In this document: in pieces, positions 1 through 8,519 of the stretch
Position numbering within the stretch: the first letter of the stretch is position 1
Layout: the number at the start of each line of letters is the position of its first letter
From: Igneacidithiobacillus copahuensis
GTDB lineage: Bacteria > Pseudomonadota > Gammaproteobacteria > Acidithiobacillales > Acidithiobacillaceae
Assembly: GCF_018854015.1 (NCBI RefSeq)
Contig: NZ_JAAXYO010000090.1
Coordinates: forward strand, 1-64,000
Direction: 5' to 3'
DNA length: 64,000 bases
Notes under the pieces: generated by a model
Databases searched by the model: none
Told to the model about the DNA's origin: nothing
The model's input: only the letters and a program-made list of their open reading frames with translations
Program-made: the position numbers and the translations under genes

Positions 1-1
1 G

Positions 2-346
2 CGCATCGAGGTGCGTTTCCCGGATTCCACCGCCAATCCCTATCTGGCCTTTGCGGCGATGATGATGGCGGGTCTGGATGGCATCCAGAACAAGATCCAT
101 CCCGGCGATGCCATGGACAAGAACCTCTATGATCTGCCCGCCGAAGAGCAGGAGAAGATCCCCGGCGTGGCGGCTTCGCTGGAAGAGGCCCTGCGTGCCC
201 TGGAGGCCGATCATGAGTTCCTGATGAAAGGTGGGGTCTTTACCCCGGAATGGCTGGAAGGCTACCTGGACGTGAAGTGGGCCGAAGTCCAGGCCCTGCG
301 CGTCACCACCCATCCCGTAGAATACCAGATGTACTATAGTCTCTGA
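2..346 (+). CDS. glnA: Glutamine synthetase, C-terminal end (5' part outside window)
   Basis: This is the last 114 codons of a type I glutamine synthetase, which joins ammonia to glutamate in the cytoplasm using ATP and is the main entry point for nitrogen. The reading frame is open from the window edge, so the start lies upstream. Recognisable C-terminal features are the RFPDSTANPYLAFAAMMMAG stretch, the NLYDLPAEE segment, and the ending HPVEYQMYYSL, typical of the family. The adenylylation tyrosine region normally lies near the NLYDLP segment. A rho-independent terminator follows directly, so this is the end of its transcript. Confidence 0.95.
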   Translation, partial: RIEVRFPDSTANPYLAFAAMMMAGLDGIQNKIHPGDAMDKNLYDLPAEEQEKIPGVAASLEEALRALEADHEFLMKGGVFTPEWLEGYLDVKWAEVQALRVTTHPVEYQMYYSL

Positions 347-369
347 GCCTAGCTGGTTTCTGCTGCTGG

Positions 370-393
370 AGCCCCGCCCTCGCGGGGCTTTTT
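370..393 (+). terminator. Rho-independent terminator after glnA
   Basis: A GC-rich hairpin (AGCCCCGC, a three-base loop, then CGCGGGGCT) is followed directly by a run of Ts. It lies 24 bases after the glnA stop codon and separates it from the next gene. Confidence 0.85.
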
Positions 394-456
394 ACTTGCT
401 GAACCGGCAGACTTGCGCTAATTGTTCCGGACTGAGGAATGCAGAGGAGATTGATC

Positions 457-981
457 ATGCAATCATCTGGGCGTCGCACGTGCACGCTTGCAGTTGTAGT
501 CGCTTTGCTAAGTACCGGCCTGGCATTCGATGCACAGGCCACGATCTATCGCTGGGTTTCTCCGGATGGTGTGGTCAGTTACGGCGGAAATCCTCCCGCC
601 AATGCGCGCCAGGTAGAGACCCTCGACGGGGCACCAATGCCTAGCGCCCCGGACCATGCCGCGCCAGCAAGTGGGCCGCTGGGCAATCGACCAGCGCAGT
701 CGTCGCCGGAGCAGCCCGCTGCGCCGCAGAATCATGCAGATAACCAAGCACAACAGGCCCTCAAGATGCAACTGGCGGCTGCGCGCTTGCAGCTTCTGCA
801 AGCTACTCAAGCCTACGAGAAAGGGAAAGCAGTTCGCTATGGCAATGAGCGTAATTATGCCCGCTATCTGCAGCGCATCGATAGCCTGAAAGAGGCGGTA
901 CACGTGGCGGAGCTGCGGGTAGCCCTGCTCCAGCATCAGTTGCAGCAGCAATCCTCCAGCACGCCCGAGCCGCGGAACTAG
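457..981 (+). CDS. Secreted DUF4124-domain protein with C-terminal coiled coil
   Basis: This 174-residue protein has a signal peptide (basic start, hydrophobic core around residues 9-22, cleavage near AQA-TIY). A short DUF4124-like segment (IYRWVSPDGVVSYGGNPP) follows. The middle is Pro/Ala/Gln-rich, and a helical region from about residue 100 to the end is rich in Ala, Leu and Gln and probably forms a coiled coil. It is expected in the periplasm. DUF4124 has no established biochemical function. The start at 457 is chosen because AGGAG lies 8 bases upstream and the signal peptide begins there. An ATG 18 bases earlier in frame is less likely. Confidence 0.75.
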   Translation: MQSSGRRTCTLAVVVALLSTGLAFDAQATIYRWVSPDGVVSYGGNPPANARQVETLDGAPMPSAPDHAAPASGPLGNRPAQSSPEQPAAPQNHADNQAQQALKMQLAAARLQLLQATQAYEKGKAVRYGNERNYARYLQRIDSLKEAVHVAELRVALLQHQLQQQSSSTPEPRN

Positions 982-1066
982 ACCGCGGGACCGCGCCTGA
1001 CGTACCATAGGCCAGCGGTCCAAGGCTTGCTGGATCGCCGTGCCAGTCTCCAGCCATGGATGAGCA

Positions 1067-1825
1067 ATGCCCCGAATCCTTCTCAGTAATGATGATGGTT
1101 ATCTGGCTCCCGGTCTGGCCGCCTTGGCCGAGGCGTTGCGGCCACTTGGCAGCATCGACGTGGTGGCCCCGGAGCAGGATCGCAGTGGCGCCAGCAATTC
1201 CCTCACCCTGGACCGGCCCCTACGGGTTCGCACAGGTCTCAACGGTTTCCACTATCTGGTAGGTGGCACGCCCACCGATTGCGTCCATCTCGCGGCCACT
1301 GGAATTCTTCCCGAGCCGCCCGAAATGGTGGTTTCTGGTATCAATCGCGGCGCCAATATGGGCGACGATGTCCTCTACTCCGGTACCGTCGCTGCCGCCA
1401 TGGAAGGTCGCCACCTGGGTATGCCGGCCATGGCCGTCTCTCTCGTTGGACGGGAACCGGAGCATTTCCACAGCGCGGCACGGGTTGCGGCGGATTTGTT
1501 ACGGGGCCTGCTGGAAAATCCCCTTCCCGGCGACACCATCCTCAATGTCAACGTCCCGGACCTGCCCTATGCCGAGTTACAGGGTTTTGAGGTCACCCGC
1601 CTCGGGCGGCGGCACAAGAGCGAGATGCTCATGCCGGCGGCCGATCCGCGGGGAGAGCCGGTGTACTGGATTGGTCCTTCGGGGCGCGAGGCGGATGGTG
1701 GTCCCGGTACGGACTTCGATGCAGTGCGGCGCGGCTGTGTCTCCATCACCCCCCTCGATCTCGACATGACCCGCTACCGCTTCATGGATGATCTCTCGCA
1801 ATGGCTGCGTTGTTGCGCGCGGTGA
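1067..1825 (+). CDS. surE: 5'/3'-nucleotidase SurE
   Basis: SurE is a cytoplasmic, metal-dependent phosphatase that removes phosphate from nucleoside monophosphates and helps survival in stationary phase. The 252 residues match the family length. The metal-binding N-terminal motif SNDDGYLAPGL has its Asp pair at 9-10, the conserved Ser is at about residue 40 (DRSGASNSL), and the Asn of SGINRGANMGDD is at 94. The gene heads a surE-pcm-rpoS string conserved in many proteobacteria and overlaps the start of pcm by 25 bases if the first ATG of pcm is used. Confidence 0.95.
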   Translation: MPRILLSNDDGYLAPGLAALAEALRPLGSIDVVAPEQDRSGASNSLTLDRPLRVRTGLNGFHYLVGGTPTDCVHLAATGILPEPPEMVVSGINRGANMGDDVLYSGTVAAAMEGRHLGMPAMAVSLVGREPEHFHSAARVAADLLRGLLENPLPGDTILNVNVPDLPYAELQGFEVTRLGRRHKSEMLMPAADPRGEPVYWIGPSGREADGGPGTDFDAVRRGCVSITPLDLDMTRYRFMDDLSQWLRCCAR

Positions 1826-2499
1826 ACCCCGAAGTCGGGATGATTTCGCCGCGCACCCGGGAGCGCATGGTGGCCGCGCTGCGTGCGGCCGGTATCGACG
1901 ACGAAGAGGTCCTGGCCGTAATGGCCCAGGTACCCCGGCATCTCTTTGTCGCCGAGGCGCTGGCCTGTCGCGCCTACGAGCCGGTTTCCCTGCCGATCGG
2001 CTGGGGGCAGACCATTTCTCAGCCGCTCATCGTGGCGCGGATGCTTTCTGTGCTGCGGGCCAGTGGAAATCCGCGGCGGGTTCTGGAAATTGGCACGGGC
2101 TCGGGGTACCAGACGGCGTTGCTCGCCGCGTTGGGCTATGAGGTATACAGCATCGAGCGGATCGAAGGCTTGTTTACGGCGGCGCAGGAACTTCTGCAGC
2201 GGTTGCGCGCTCCAAACGTGCGTCTGCGCTTGGGAGATGGCAGTCAGGGCTGGGAGGCGTTTGCGCCCTTCGACGCGGTGCTGTTTGCTGCTGCCGTCCC
2301 TTGTGTCTTGCCCCCCTTGTTTCACCAACTCGTCGCGGGGGGCTGTCTGCTCATGCCGCAGGCCGACACCGCCGACGGGCAGCGTCTCAAGTTTTATCGC
2401 TGGAATGGACAGGATGCCGAAGAGGAAGACCTTGGCGACTGTCGTTTTGTCCCGCTACTACCCGGGACGGTCAATCAGAGGGATCACCAAGGAGCCTGA
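1801..2499 (+). CDS. pcm: Protein-L-isoaspartate O-methyltransferase
   Basis: This enzyme uses SAM to methylate abnormal L-isoaspartyl residues in aged proteins so that they can be repaired. Residues 71-75 (TISQP) are the family's signature before the methyltransferase fold, and LEIGTGSGY at about 95-103 is the SAM-binding motif I. The length, about 230 residues, is typical. Two starts are possible: ATG at 1801, inside surE, or ATG at 1840, which removes 13 residues not needed by the fold. Its place between surE and rpoS is the usual one, and its product cycle links to the SAH/SAM genes near 51-54 kb. Confidence 0.92.
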   Translation: MAALLRAVNPEVGMISPRTRERMVAALRAAGIDDEEVLAVMAQVPRHLFVAEALACRAYEPVSLPIGWGQTISQPLIVARMLSVLRASGNPRRVLEIGTGSGYQTALLAALGYEVYSIERIEGLFTAAQELLQRLRAPNVRLRLGDGSQGWEAFAPFDAVLFAAAVPCVLPPLFHQLVAGGCLLMPQADTADGQRLKFYRWNGQDAEEEDLGDCRFVPLLPGTVNQRDHQGA

Positions 2500-2501
2500 A
2501 C

Positions 2502-3434
2502 ATGAGCAGCGAAGCGTTGGAACTGCGGTCGGAGCTGGAACTGGAAGAAGAAAATAGCCAAGACAACGACGCAGCAGCTTCTCCCTTCGCCGAGCATGGT
2601 CCGGATTGGGATGCCACCCAGTGCTATCTCGAAGAGATTGGCCATAATCCGCTGCTGACGGCAGAGGAAGAGATCACTCTGGGGCGCTTGGTGCAACAGG
2701 GCGACAGCGCCGCGCGCCAGCGTATGATCGAATGCAACCTGCGTCTGGTGGTTCGGCTGGCGCGACGTTATATCAATCGCGGATTGCCCCTCCTTGATCT
2801 GATTGAAGAGGGCAATCTTGGCCTGATCCATGCGGTGGAAAAATTCGACCCGGAGAAGGGCTTTCGCTTTTCTACCTACGCCACCTGGTGGATTCGGCAA
2901 AACATCGAGCGTGCCCTGATGAACCAGACGCGTACCATCCGTCTGCCGATTCATGTCATGAAGGAAATTTCCTCCATTTTGCGTGCGGCGCGTTGCCTGG
3001 AGCAAAAGCTGCAGCGCGATCCCACGCCGGATGAGGTAGCCGCAGCACTGGACCGTCCAGTGGAGCAGATTCGTCAGTGCCTTGACCTCGATGGCCGGGT
3101 CACCAGTCTGGACTCTGGCGGTGGGCGGGAAGAGGATCTTGGTCTGGCCGAGATTGTGCACGACCCCGAGGTGGCCGGTCCCGAAGAGCGTCTGGCGGAG
3201 CTCAACCTCAACCAGCGCATGTACGATTGGATTTCGGCGCTGGAGGAAAAGCAGCGCCTGGTGCTGTTCTGGCGTTTTGGTCTGGACGGCAACGACGGTG
3301 CCACCCTGGAAGATGTGGGCGGTCGACTCGGTCTGACGCGCGAACGGGTGCGCCAGATCCAGGTGGAGAGCCTCCTCCTTCTGCGGCGGCGCATCGAGGC
3401 CGAGCAGCTAGATCCCTTCACCCTGTTTTCCTGA
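2502..3434 (+). CDS. rpoS: RNA polymerase sigma factor RpoS (sigma-38)
   Basis: This 310-residue primary-like sigma factor directs RNA polymerase to stationary-phase and stress promoters. It has an acidic N-terminus, region 1.2 (DATQCYLEEIGHNPLLTAEEE), and region 2 with FSTYATWWIRQNIERALMNQ for -10 recognition and melting. Region 3 (RLPIHVMKEI) follows, and region 4 ends with the helix-turn-helix LTRERVRQIQVESL. It could in principle be confused with RpoD, but it lacks the long region 1.1 and sits after surE-pcm. The ATG at 2502 is preceded by AAGGAG with 7-base spacing and lies 2 bases after the pcm stop. The lipoprotein gene nlpD, which usually lies before rpoS and carries its promoter, is missing here. 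Confidence 0.93.
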   Translation: MSSEALELRSELELEEENSQDNDAAASPFAEHGPDWDATQCYLEEIGHNPLLTAEEEITLGRLVQQGDSAARQRMIECNLRLVVRLARRYINRGLPLLDLIEEGNLGLIHAVEKFDPEKGFRFSTYATWWIRQNIERALMNQTRTIRLPIHVMKEISSILRAARCLEQKLQRDPTPDEVAAALDRPVEQIRQCLDLDGRVTSLDSGGGREEDLGLAEIVHDPEVAGPEERLAELNLNQRMYDWISALEEKQRLVLFWRFGLDGNDGATLEDVGGRLGLTRERVRQIQVESLLLLRRRIEAEQLDPFTLFS

Positions 3435-3436
3435 AC

Positions 3437-3811
3437 TCAGGCGCTGATGGGCAGCAGCGCCGCTGCCACTTGCCGGTCTTCTGCCAAAAGGATGCCGTAG
3501 GTGCGGCAGGCCGCGGCGCTGTCCATTGCTTCCACCGTCAGTCCGCTATCGCGCAGGGTGCGCAGTAGGGTGACGTCGAGGTGCTGCCTCCGTCCGGTGC
3601 CGAGTAGCACGACTTCTGGAATGGCAGCCAGTAGCGGTTGGAAATCCTCGCGGTCAAGTAGGCCGGCGTGGGTCGGACCCCAGGGGTGCAGCAAGAGGTC
3701 TTGCGCGAGCAGAACGCCGCCGTGGTAATGCTGACCATCGATGACAAATCCCAGCTCATCGTAGGATTGCAGGTTGTGGCGCAGGTTGCCGACCTGCCGG
3801 TGTAGTTTCAT
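3437..3811 (-). CDS. Mth938-like (DUF498) domain protein
   Basis: This 124-residue cytoplasmic protein has the Mth938/DUF498 fold, the family of bacterial XCC1710-like proteins and the mitochondrial complex I factor NDUFAF3. Typical features are the N-terminal GQHYHGGVLLAQD strand region, the PEVVLLGTGRRQ segment, and the C-terminal part VEAMDSAAACRTYGILLAEDRQVAAALLP. The biochemical role of the bacterial proteins is not established. It converges on rpoS with only 2 bases between the stop codons, and it diverges from alaC. Confidence 0.8.
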   Translation of the reverse strand: MKLHRQVGNLRHNLQSYDELGFVIDGQHYHGGVLLAQDLLLHPWGPTHAGLLDREDFQPLLAAIPEVVLLGTGRRQHLDVTLLRTLRDSGLTVEAMDSAAACRTYGILLAEDRQVAAALLPISA

Positions 3812-3898
3812 GCCCGTCTCCTCAATTGACAGCGCCGATTTGCCTCTCTATTGTTCTCCGATTTTGATAGATGCCTCAAGGGCAGGACTCTGGTAGCC

Positions 3899-5083
3899 AT
3901 GAACAGCGATTTCGAGCGGATTCGACGCCTCCCGCCATATGTCTTCAATATTGTCACGGACCTGAAGCTGCAGGCCCGCAAGCGTGGCGAAGACATCATC
4001 GACTTTGGCATGGGCAATCCCGATCAGCCGACGCCGCAGTTCATCGTCGACAAGCTCTGTGAGACCGCCCAGCGCGGCGATACCCACCGCTACAGCGTCT
4101 CGCGTGGCATTCCACGGCTGCGAAAGGCCATTTCCGGCTGGTACGAGCGCCGCTATGGCGTTTCCATCGATCCGGAATCTGAGGCCATCGTCACCATTGG
4201 CTCGAAGGAGGGGCTGGCCCATCTGGCCCTTGCTACCATGGGCCCCGGTGATACGGTGTTGGTGCCGAGCCCGACCTACCCCATCCATCCCTATGGTTTT
4301 GTCATTGCCGGCGCCGATGTGCGCCATGTGCCCATGCTGCCGGGTCTCGATTTCTTCGACGAACTGGAAAAGGCGATAAAGGCGGCGTGGCCCAGACCCA
4401 AGATGCTGGTCATCAACTTTCCGCACAACCCCACCGCTGCAGTGGTCGATCTGGACTTCTTTGCCCGCATCGTGGAATTTGCCAAGGAACATCGCATCTG
4501 GGTGGTCCATGATCTGGCCTACGCCGACATTGTCTTCGATGGCTATCAGGCGCCGAGCTTTTTGCAGGTGCCGGGGGCCAAGGATGTCGGGGTCGAGTTC
4601 TTCACCCTGTCCAAGAGCTACAACATGCCTGGCTGGCGCGTCGGTTTCGCGGCGGGTAACCCCAAGCTGATCGGCGCCCTGGCACGCATTAAGAGCTATC
4701 TGGACTATGGCACGTTTACCCCCATCCAGGTGGCCTCCATCACTGCCCTGGAAGGGCCGCAGGATTGCGTCGAGGACATCCGCAAGATGTATGAACAGCG
4801 CCGTGATGTCCTTTGCGAAGGATTGAATGCGGCGGGATGGGAGGTGACGAGCCCGAAGGCCACGATGTTCGTCTGGGCGCGGATCCCGGAAGAACTGCGC
4901 GGCAAGGGATCGCTGGAGTTCTCCAAGATGGTGTTGGAGCGCGCCAAGGTGGCCGTCAGCCCGGGCATCGGTTTTGGCGAACTCGGCGATGAATATGTGC
5001 GTTTCGGTCTGGTGGAGAACGAGCATCGTACCCGGCAGGCCATTCGAGGGATCAAGCAGATGTTTCGCGAGGGATGGGGATGA
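3899..5083 (+). CDS. alaC: Alanine/glutamate-pyruvate aminotransferase, AlaC type
   Basis: This PLP-dependent class I/II aminotransferase of 394 residues interconverts pyruvate and alanine with glutamate as donor. The N-terminus (RIRRLPPYVFNIVTDLK) and the early GMGNPDQPTP are typical of the AlaC branch. The PLP lysine is K239 in TLSKSYNMPGWR, and NFPHNPTA at about 173-180 is the conserved cofactor segment. Older annotations call such proteins aspartate or LL-diaminopimelate aminotransferase; the linkage to hom and thrC is common in proteobacteria. The ATG at 3899 is preferred to one 48 bases upstream because family members begin near there. The stop overlaps the hom start (ATGA). Confidence 0.9.
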   Translation: MNSDFERIRRLPPYVFNIVTDLKLQARKRGEDIIDFGMGNPDQPTPQFIVDKLCETAQRGDTHRYSVSRGIPRLRKAISGWYERRYGVSIDPESEAIVTIGSKEGLAHLALATMGPGDTVLVPSPTYPIHPYGFVIAGADVRHVPMLPGLDFFDELEKAIKAAWPRPKMLVINFPHNPTAAVVDLDFFARIVEFAKEHRIWVVHDLAYADIVFDGYQAPSFLQVPGAKDVGVEFFTLSKSYNMPGWRVGFAAGNPKLIGALARIKSYLDYGTFTPIQVASITALEGPQDCVEDIRKMYEQRRDVLCEGLNAAGWEVTSPKATMFVWARIPEELRGKGSLEFSKMVLERAKVAVSPGIGFGELGDEYVRFGLVENEHRTRQAIRGIKQMFREGWG

Positions 5084-6402
5084 GCACCGACAGTCGTCCA
5101 GTGCGCGTTGGCATCCTCGGTATGGGTACCGTGGGACAGGGCACCGTGCGCGTTCTGCTGCGCAACGCCGAAGAGATCACCCGCCGGGTAGGGCGCGATC
5201 TGCGTGTGGTCCACGCGGCGGTGCGCAGTCCGCAACGGCTGCAAGGTCTCGATTTTCCTGGCCGGGTCAGCGTGGATCCGTGGGCGGTGGTGCGCGACTC
5301 CGAGGTCGATGTGCTGGTGGAGGTGATGGGGGGCACTGGCCTTGCGCGCGAGCTGATCCTCGCCGCCATCGACAGCGGCAAGCATGTGGTCACCGCCAAC
5401 AAGGCGCTGCTCGCTGAGCATGGCAACGAGATCTTCGCCGCGGCGCAGCGCCGCGGTGTCATGGTGGCCTTCGAGGCGGCGGTAGCCGGGGCTATCCCGA
5501 TCATCAAGGCGATCCGCGAGGGCCTGGCAGGCAACCGCATCCATTGGCTGGCAGGGATCATCAACGGCACCAGCAATTACATTCTCACGCAGATGTTTCG
5601 CGAGGGCTGGAGCTTTGCCGAGGCCTTGGCCAAGGCGCAGGAGCTTGGCTATGCCGAGGCCGATCCGGCCCTCGACGTGGACGGCGGCGATGCGGCGCAC
5701 AAGATTACCCTGATGGCCTCCATCGCCTTTGGTATTCCCGTGGACTTTGCCCACTGCCATGTGGAGGGCATTCGCTCCTTACAGGGCGAGGATGTGCACT
5801 ATGCGGCGGAGCTCGGTTACCGCATCAAGCTGCTGGGCATTGCGCGGCGACGTGACGATGGTGTCGAGCTGCGCGTGCATCCCACCCTGATTCCTCAGGA
5901 TCATCTGCTTGCCCACGTGGAAGGCCCCTTCAATGCCGTGCTCGCCGATAGCGATGCCGCGGGGCAGAGTCTCTATTACGGCCGCGGCGCCGGTGGCGAT
6001 CCGACCGCCAGTGCGGTGGTGGCCGATCTGGTCGACGTAGCACGCACCATGACCGCCGATCCCAGCAATCGGGTGCCGCATCTGGCCTTTCAGGCGGATG
6101 CCCTGAGCCCCTTGCCCTTGTTGCCCATGGCCGAAGTCGAAAGCGCTTACTACCTGCGCATTCAGGCGGAGAACCGCGCTGGGGTTCTCGCCCAGCTGGC
6201 GACGATTCTGGCGGAATATCAGATCTCCATCGAGGCGCTGGTGCAGCGTGAGCGTCCTGGTGCCGCATCGGTTCCCATCGTCTTGCTTCTGCATCGTTGT
6301 CGCGAGGGCGATCTGGAGCAGGCCATTGCCCGTATCGAGGCCCTTCCCGTCGTCACTGCAGCGGTGCTGCGCTTGCGCGTCGAGTCCCTGGACGAAGGCT
6401 AA
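5080..6402 (+). CDS. hom: Homoserine dehydrogenase with C-terminal ACT domain
   Basis: This enzyme reduces aspartate semialdehyde to homoserine with NAD(P)H, the branch point to threonine and methionine. The nucleotide-binding motif GILGMGTVGQG is at residues 11-21, the catalytic region contains AGIINGTSNYILT and ALDVDGGDAAHK, and an ACT domain at about 350-420 (YYLRIQAENRAGVLAQLATI) probably senses threonine. The 440 residues are standard for the monofunctional enzyme. The start at 5080 gives an ATGA overlap with alaC; another in-frame ATG lies 6 bases upstream. It is the second gene of an alaC-hom-thrC operon. Confidence 0.95.
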   Translation: MSTDSRPVRVGILGMGTVGQGTVRVLLRNAEEITRRVGRDLRVVHAAVRSPQRLQGLDFPGRVSVDPWAVVRDSEVDVLVEVMGGTGLARELILAAIDSGKHVVTANKALLAEHGNEIFAAAQRRGVMVAFEAAVAGAIPIIKAIREGLAGNRIHWLAGIINGTSNYILTQMFREGWSFAEALAKAQELGYAEADPALDVDGGDAAHKITLMASIAFGIPVDFAHCHVEGIRSLQGEDVHYAAELGYRIKLLGIARRRDDGVELRVHPTLIPQDHLLAHVEGPFNAVLADSDAAGQSLYYGRGAGGDPTASAVVADLVDVARTMTADPSNRVPHLAFQADALSPLPLLPMAEVESAYYLRIQAENRAGVLAQLATILAEYQISIEALVQRERPGAASVPIVLLLHRCREGDLEQAIARIEALPVVTAAVLRLRVESLDEG

Positions 6403-6424
6403 TTTCCACTCAAGGATCTTTGAC

Positions 6425-7558
6425 ATGACCCGTTACACCGGAATTATCGATCGTTACCGTGCCTTCTTGCCCCTGCAACCGGAAACCGAGGCGGTTTCCT
6501 TGGGGGAAGGCAACACGCCGCTCATCGAATGCATCAATCTGCCGCGCCAGCTGGGTATCGACCTGCGGCTCTTCGTGAAGTTCGAGGGCCTGAATCCCAC
6601 CGGGTCTTTCAAGGATCGCGGTATGACCATGGCGGTGACCAAGGCCAAGGAAGAAGGCAGCGAGATGATCATCTGCGCCTCGACCGGTAATACCTCCGCC
6701 GCTGCCGCTGCCTATGCGGCGCGGGCGGGGATGCGCGCCTTCGTCGTCATTCCGGAAGGCAAGATCGCCCTGGGCAAGCTGTCGCAGGCCATGATGCACG
6801 GCGCCTTGGTCCTGCAGATTCGCGGCAACTTCGATGCCGGTATGCAGATCGTCCAGGACGTGGCGGCCAATGCCCCCATCACCCTGGTCAACTCGGTCAA
6901 TCCCTATCGTCTGCAAGGGCAGAAGACGGCGGCCTTCGAGATCATCGAGGCGCTGGGTGAGGCCCCCGACTACCATGCCCTGCCCGTTGGCAATGCCGGC
7001 AACATCACGGCGCACTGGATGGGCTATTGCGAGTCCACCGATTCACGTTGTGACGTCGGGGATGTGCTGACCGGGGCGTGCAAGTTCTGCGCGGGACAGT
7101 GCCCCTATGGGCAGCAAACGGGCAGCAGCAAACGGCCCAAGATGCTGGGCTTTCAGGCGGCAGGCAGCGCACCTTTTATCGCGGGCGACTTCGTGCGCGA
7201 GCCGGAAACCATCGCCACCGCCATCCGCATCGGTCGCCCGATGTCCTGGGAGCAGGCGCATCAAGTACAAAAGGAGAGCGGTGGCTGGTTTGCCGCGCAC
7301 AGCGACGCGGAGATCCTCGAGGCGCAGCGTTGGCTCGCGCAGTACGAGGGCGTCTTCTGCGAGCCGGCCTCGGCAACCTCTGTTGCAGGCGTGGTGGCGG
7401 CCGCGCGGGCGGGCAAGATCGAGGCCGGGGCAACGGTGGTCTGCACCTTGACGGGGCACGGCTTGAAGGACCCGGACGCTGCCATTGCCCAAGGCGGATC
7501 GGTCGTCACCGTCGATGCCAATCTGGAGGCGGTGCAGCGCGCCATCCTGGAGCGCTGA
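6425..7558 (+). CDS. thrC: Threonine synthase with a cysteine-rich insert
   Basis: This PLP enzyme converts O-phosphohomoserine to threonine and inorganic phosphate. The PLP lysine is K63 in GSFKDRGM, ICASTGNTSAAAAAYA follows, and LPVGNAGNITAHWMGY is the phosphate/PLP-binding loop. The 377-residue length is slightly above the usual 350 or so. The excess is a segment of about 25 residues after GNAGNITAHWMGY with five cysteines at 202, 209, 219, 222 and 226, including a C-x2-C-x3-C cluster. Ordinary threonine synthases run from GY directly into the RPKMxGFQAAG motif. The insert could bind a metal or form disulfides; that is inference. The stop overlaps the next start (ATGA). Confidence 0.95.
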   Translation: MTRYTGIIDRYRAFLPLQPETEAVSLGEGNTPLIECINLPRQLGIDLRLFVKFEGLNPTGSFKDRGMTMAVTKAKEEGSEMIICASTGNTSAAAAAYAARAGMRAFVVIPEGKIALGKLSQAMMHGALVLQIRGNFDAGMQIVQDVAANAPITLVNSVNPYRLQGQKTAAFEIIEALGEAPDYHALPVGNAGNITAHWMGYCESTDSRCDVGDVLTGACKFCAGQCPYGQQTGSSKRPKMLGFQAAGSAPFIAGDFVREPETIATAIRIGRPMSWEQAHQVQKESGGWFAAHSDAEILEAQRWLAQYEGVFCEPASATSVAGVVAAARAGKIEAGATVVCTLTGHGLKDPDAAIAQGGSVVTVDANLEAVQRAILER

Positions 7559-8517
7559 TGTCACGACTGGGCCTGTGGCTCACGGGCCTGCACGGATTGC
7601 CCGAGGAAAGGCTCGGTACGTTGCTACCAAGGCTTTGGGGGCAGGGCCGGGCCGAGCGCCTGGCGGCGCCATCCCGCTTGGAGGCGGCGGGCCGGCTCCT
7701 GGGTTTTTCTGCATCGCTGCCAGCCGCCGCCCTGCTGGCATGGCAGGATGGCGTAGACTGCGCTGGTGACTGGACACTGGCCTTGGAGCCGGTGGCGATT
7801 GGCGGGCAGGCGGGGAGGGCGGTGCTGACGCCCGTTGGGACGTTGCCAGAGGCTGAGGACGCCGCATTGTTCGCCGCCGCTCAGGCTCATTTTGCCGCCA
7901 TGCCCTGGCGGCTGCAGCGGGGCCGCCAGCGCTGGTATCTGTGCAGCCGCTCTCCCCTCGCGCTGCACACCCCCGACCCCAATACGGTGTGGGCCCACGA
8001 ACCCTTGGTGGAGCGGATACAGGGTGCCGATGCCCGCGCCGTGCATGCCTTTCTCAACGAATTGCAGATGCTGCTGGCCGCACATTCCCACAACGAAAAG
8101 CGCAGTGCCGAGGGTCTCGACCCCTGGTGTTACTTCTGGCCTTGGGGCGAGGGAAGCCTGCCCAGCGAGCGCCCGCAAAGCCCCTGGACCCACCTGGCGG
8201 CGACGGACGAGGAGCTGCGCGCGGCCCAGCGGTGGCTGGGGTTGACGGACTGGAGTCCTGGCCAGGATCCTTGGCCAGAGGCCCTGCTGTGGGTGTGGTC
8301 GGAGGACTGGCGTCTTCCCGAGGTGGCAGCGCAGTTCGAGCAACAGGCAGCCGCGCTGCGCGCTTTTCGCCAAAGGCACGGTGTCATCGACCTCTACACC
8401 GGGCTACTTGCCCAGGGGGATGGTCTGGAGCACCTGTATCTGTCACCGCGTAGCCGCTGGGCCTTCTGGCGTCGCCGTCGGCAGCCGGGCGCCGCGCTGC
8501 GACAAGGACATTGGTAG
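7558..8517 (+). CDS. RpfE-like / COG4255-type conserved protein
   Basis: This 319-residue protein has no signal peptide or membrane segment. Similar proteins beside recJ and thrC in beta- and gammaproteobacteria have been called 'regulatory protein, RpfE type' or, doubtfully, 'phosphoglycerate mutase'. I recognise the arrangement and the Trp- and Leu-rich character with segments such as FLNELQMLLAAHSHN and DPWCYFWPWGEG, but no catalytic motif. The function is unknown. The gene starts within the thrC stop and ends 2 bases before recJ, so the three are translated together. Confidence 0.6.
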   Translation: MSRLGLWLTGLHGLPEERLGTLLPRLWGQGRAERLAAPSRLEAAGRLLGFSASLPAAALLAWQDGVDCAGDWTLALEPVAIGGQAGRAVLTPVGTLPEAEDAALFAAAQAHFAAMPWRLQRGRQRWYLCSRSPLALHTPDPNTVWAHEPLVERIQGADARAVHAFLNELQMLLAAHSHNEKRSAEGLDPWCYFWPWGEGSLPSERPQSPWTHLAATDEELRAAQRWLGLTDWSPGQDPWPEALLWVWSEDWRLPEVAAQFEQQAAALRAFRQRHGVIDLYTGLLAQGDGLEHLYLSPRSRWAFWRRRRQPGAALRQGHW

Positions 8518-8519
8518 CG

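Noticed and set aside
3848..5026. Long reading frame on the minus strand opposite alaC
   Set aside because: It is a shadow of alaC in a GC-rich sequence; no domain or ribosome-binding site supports it.
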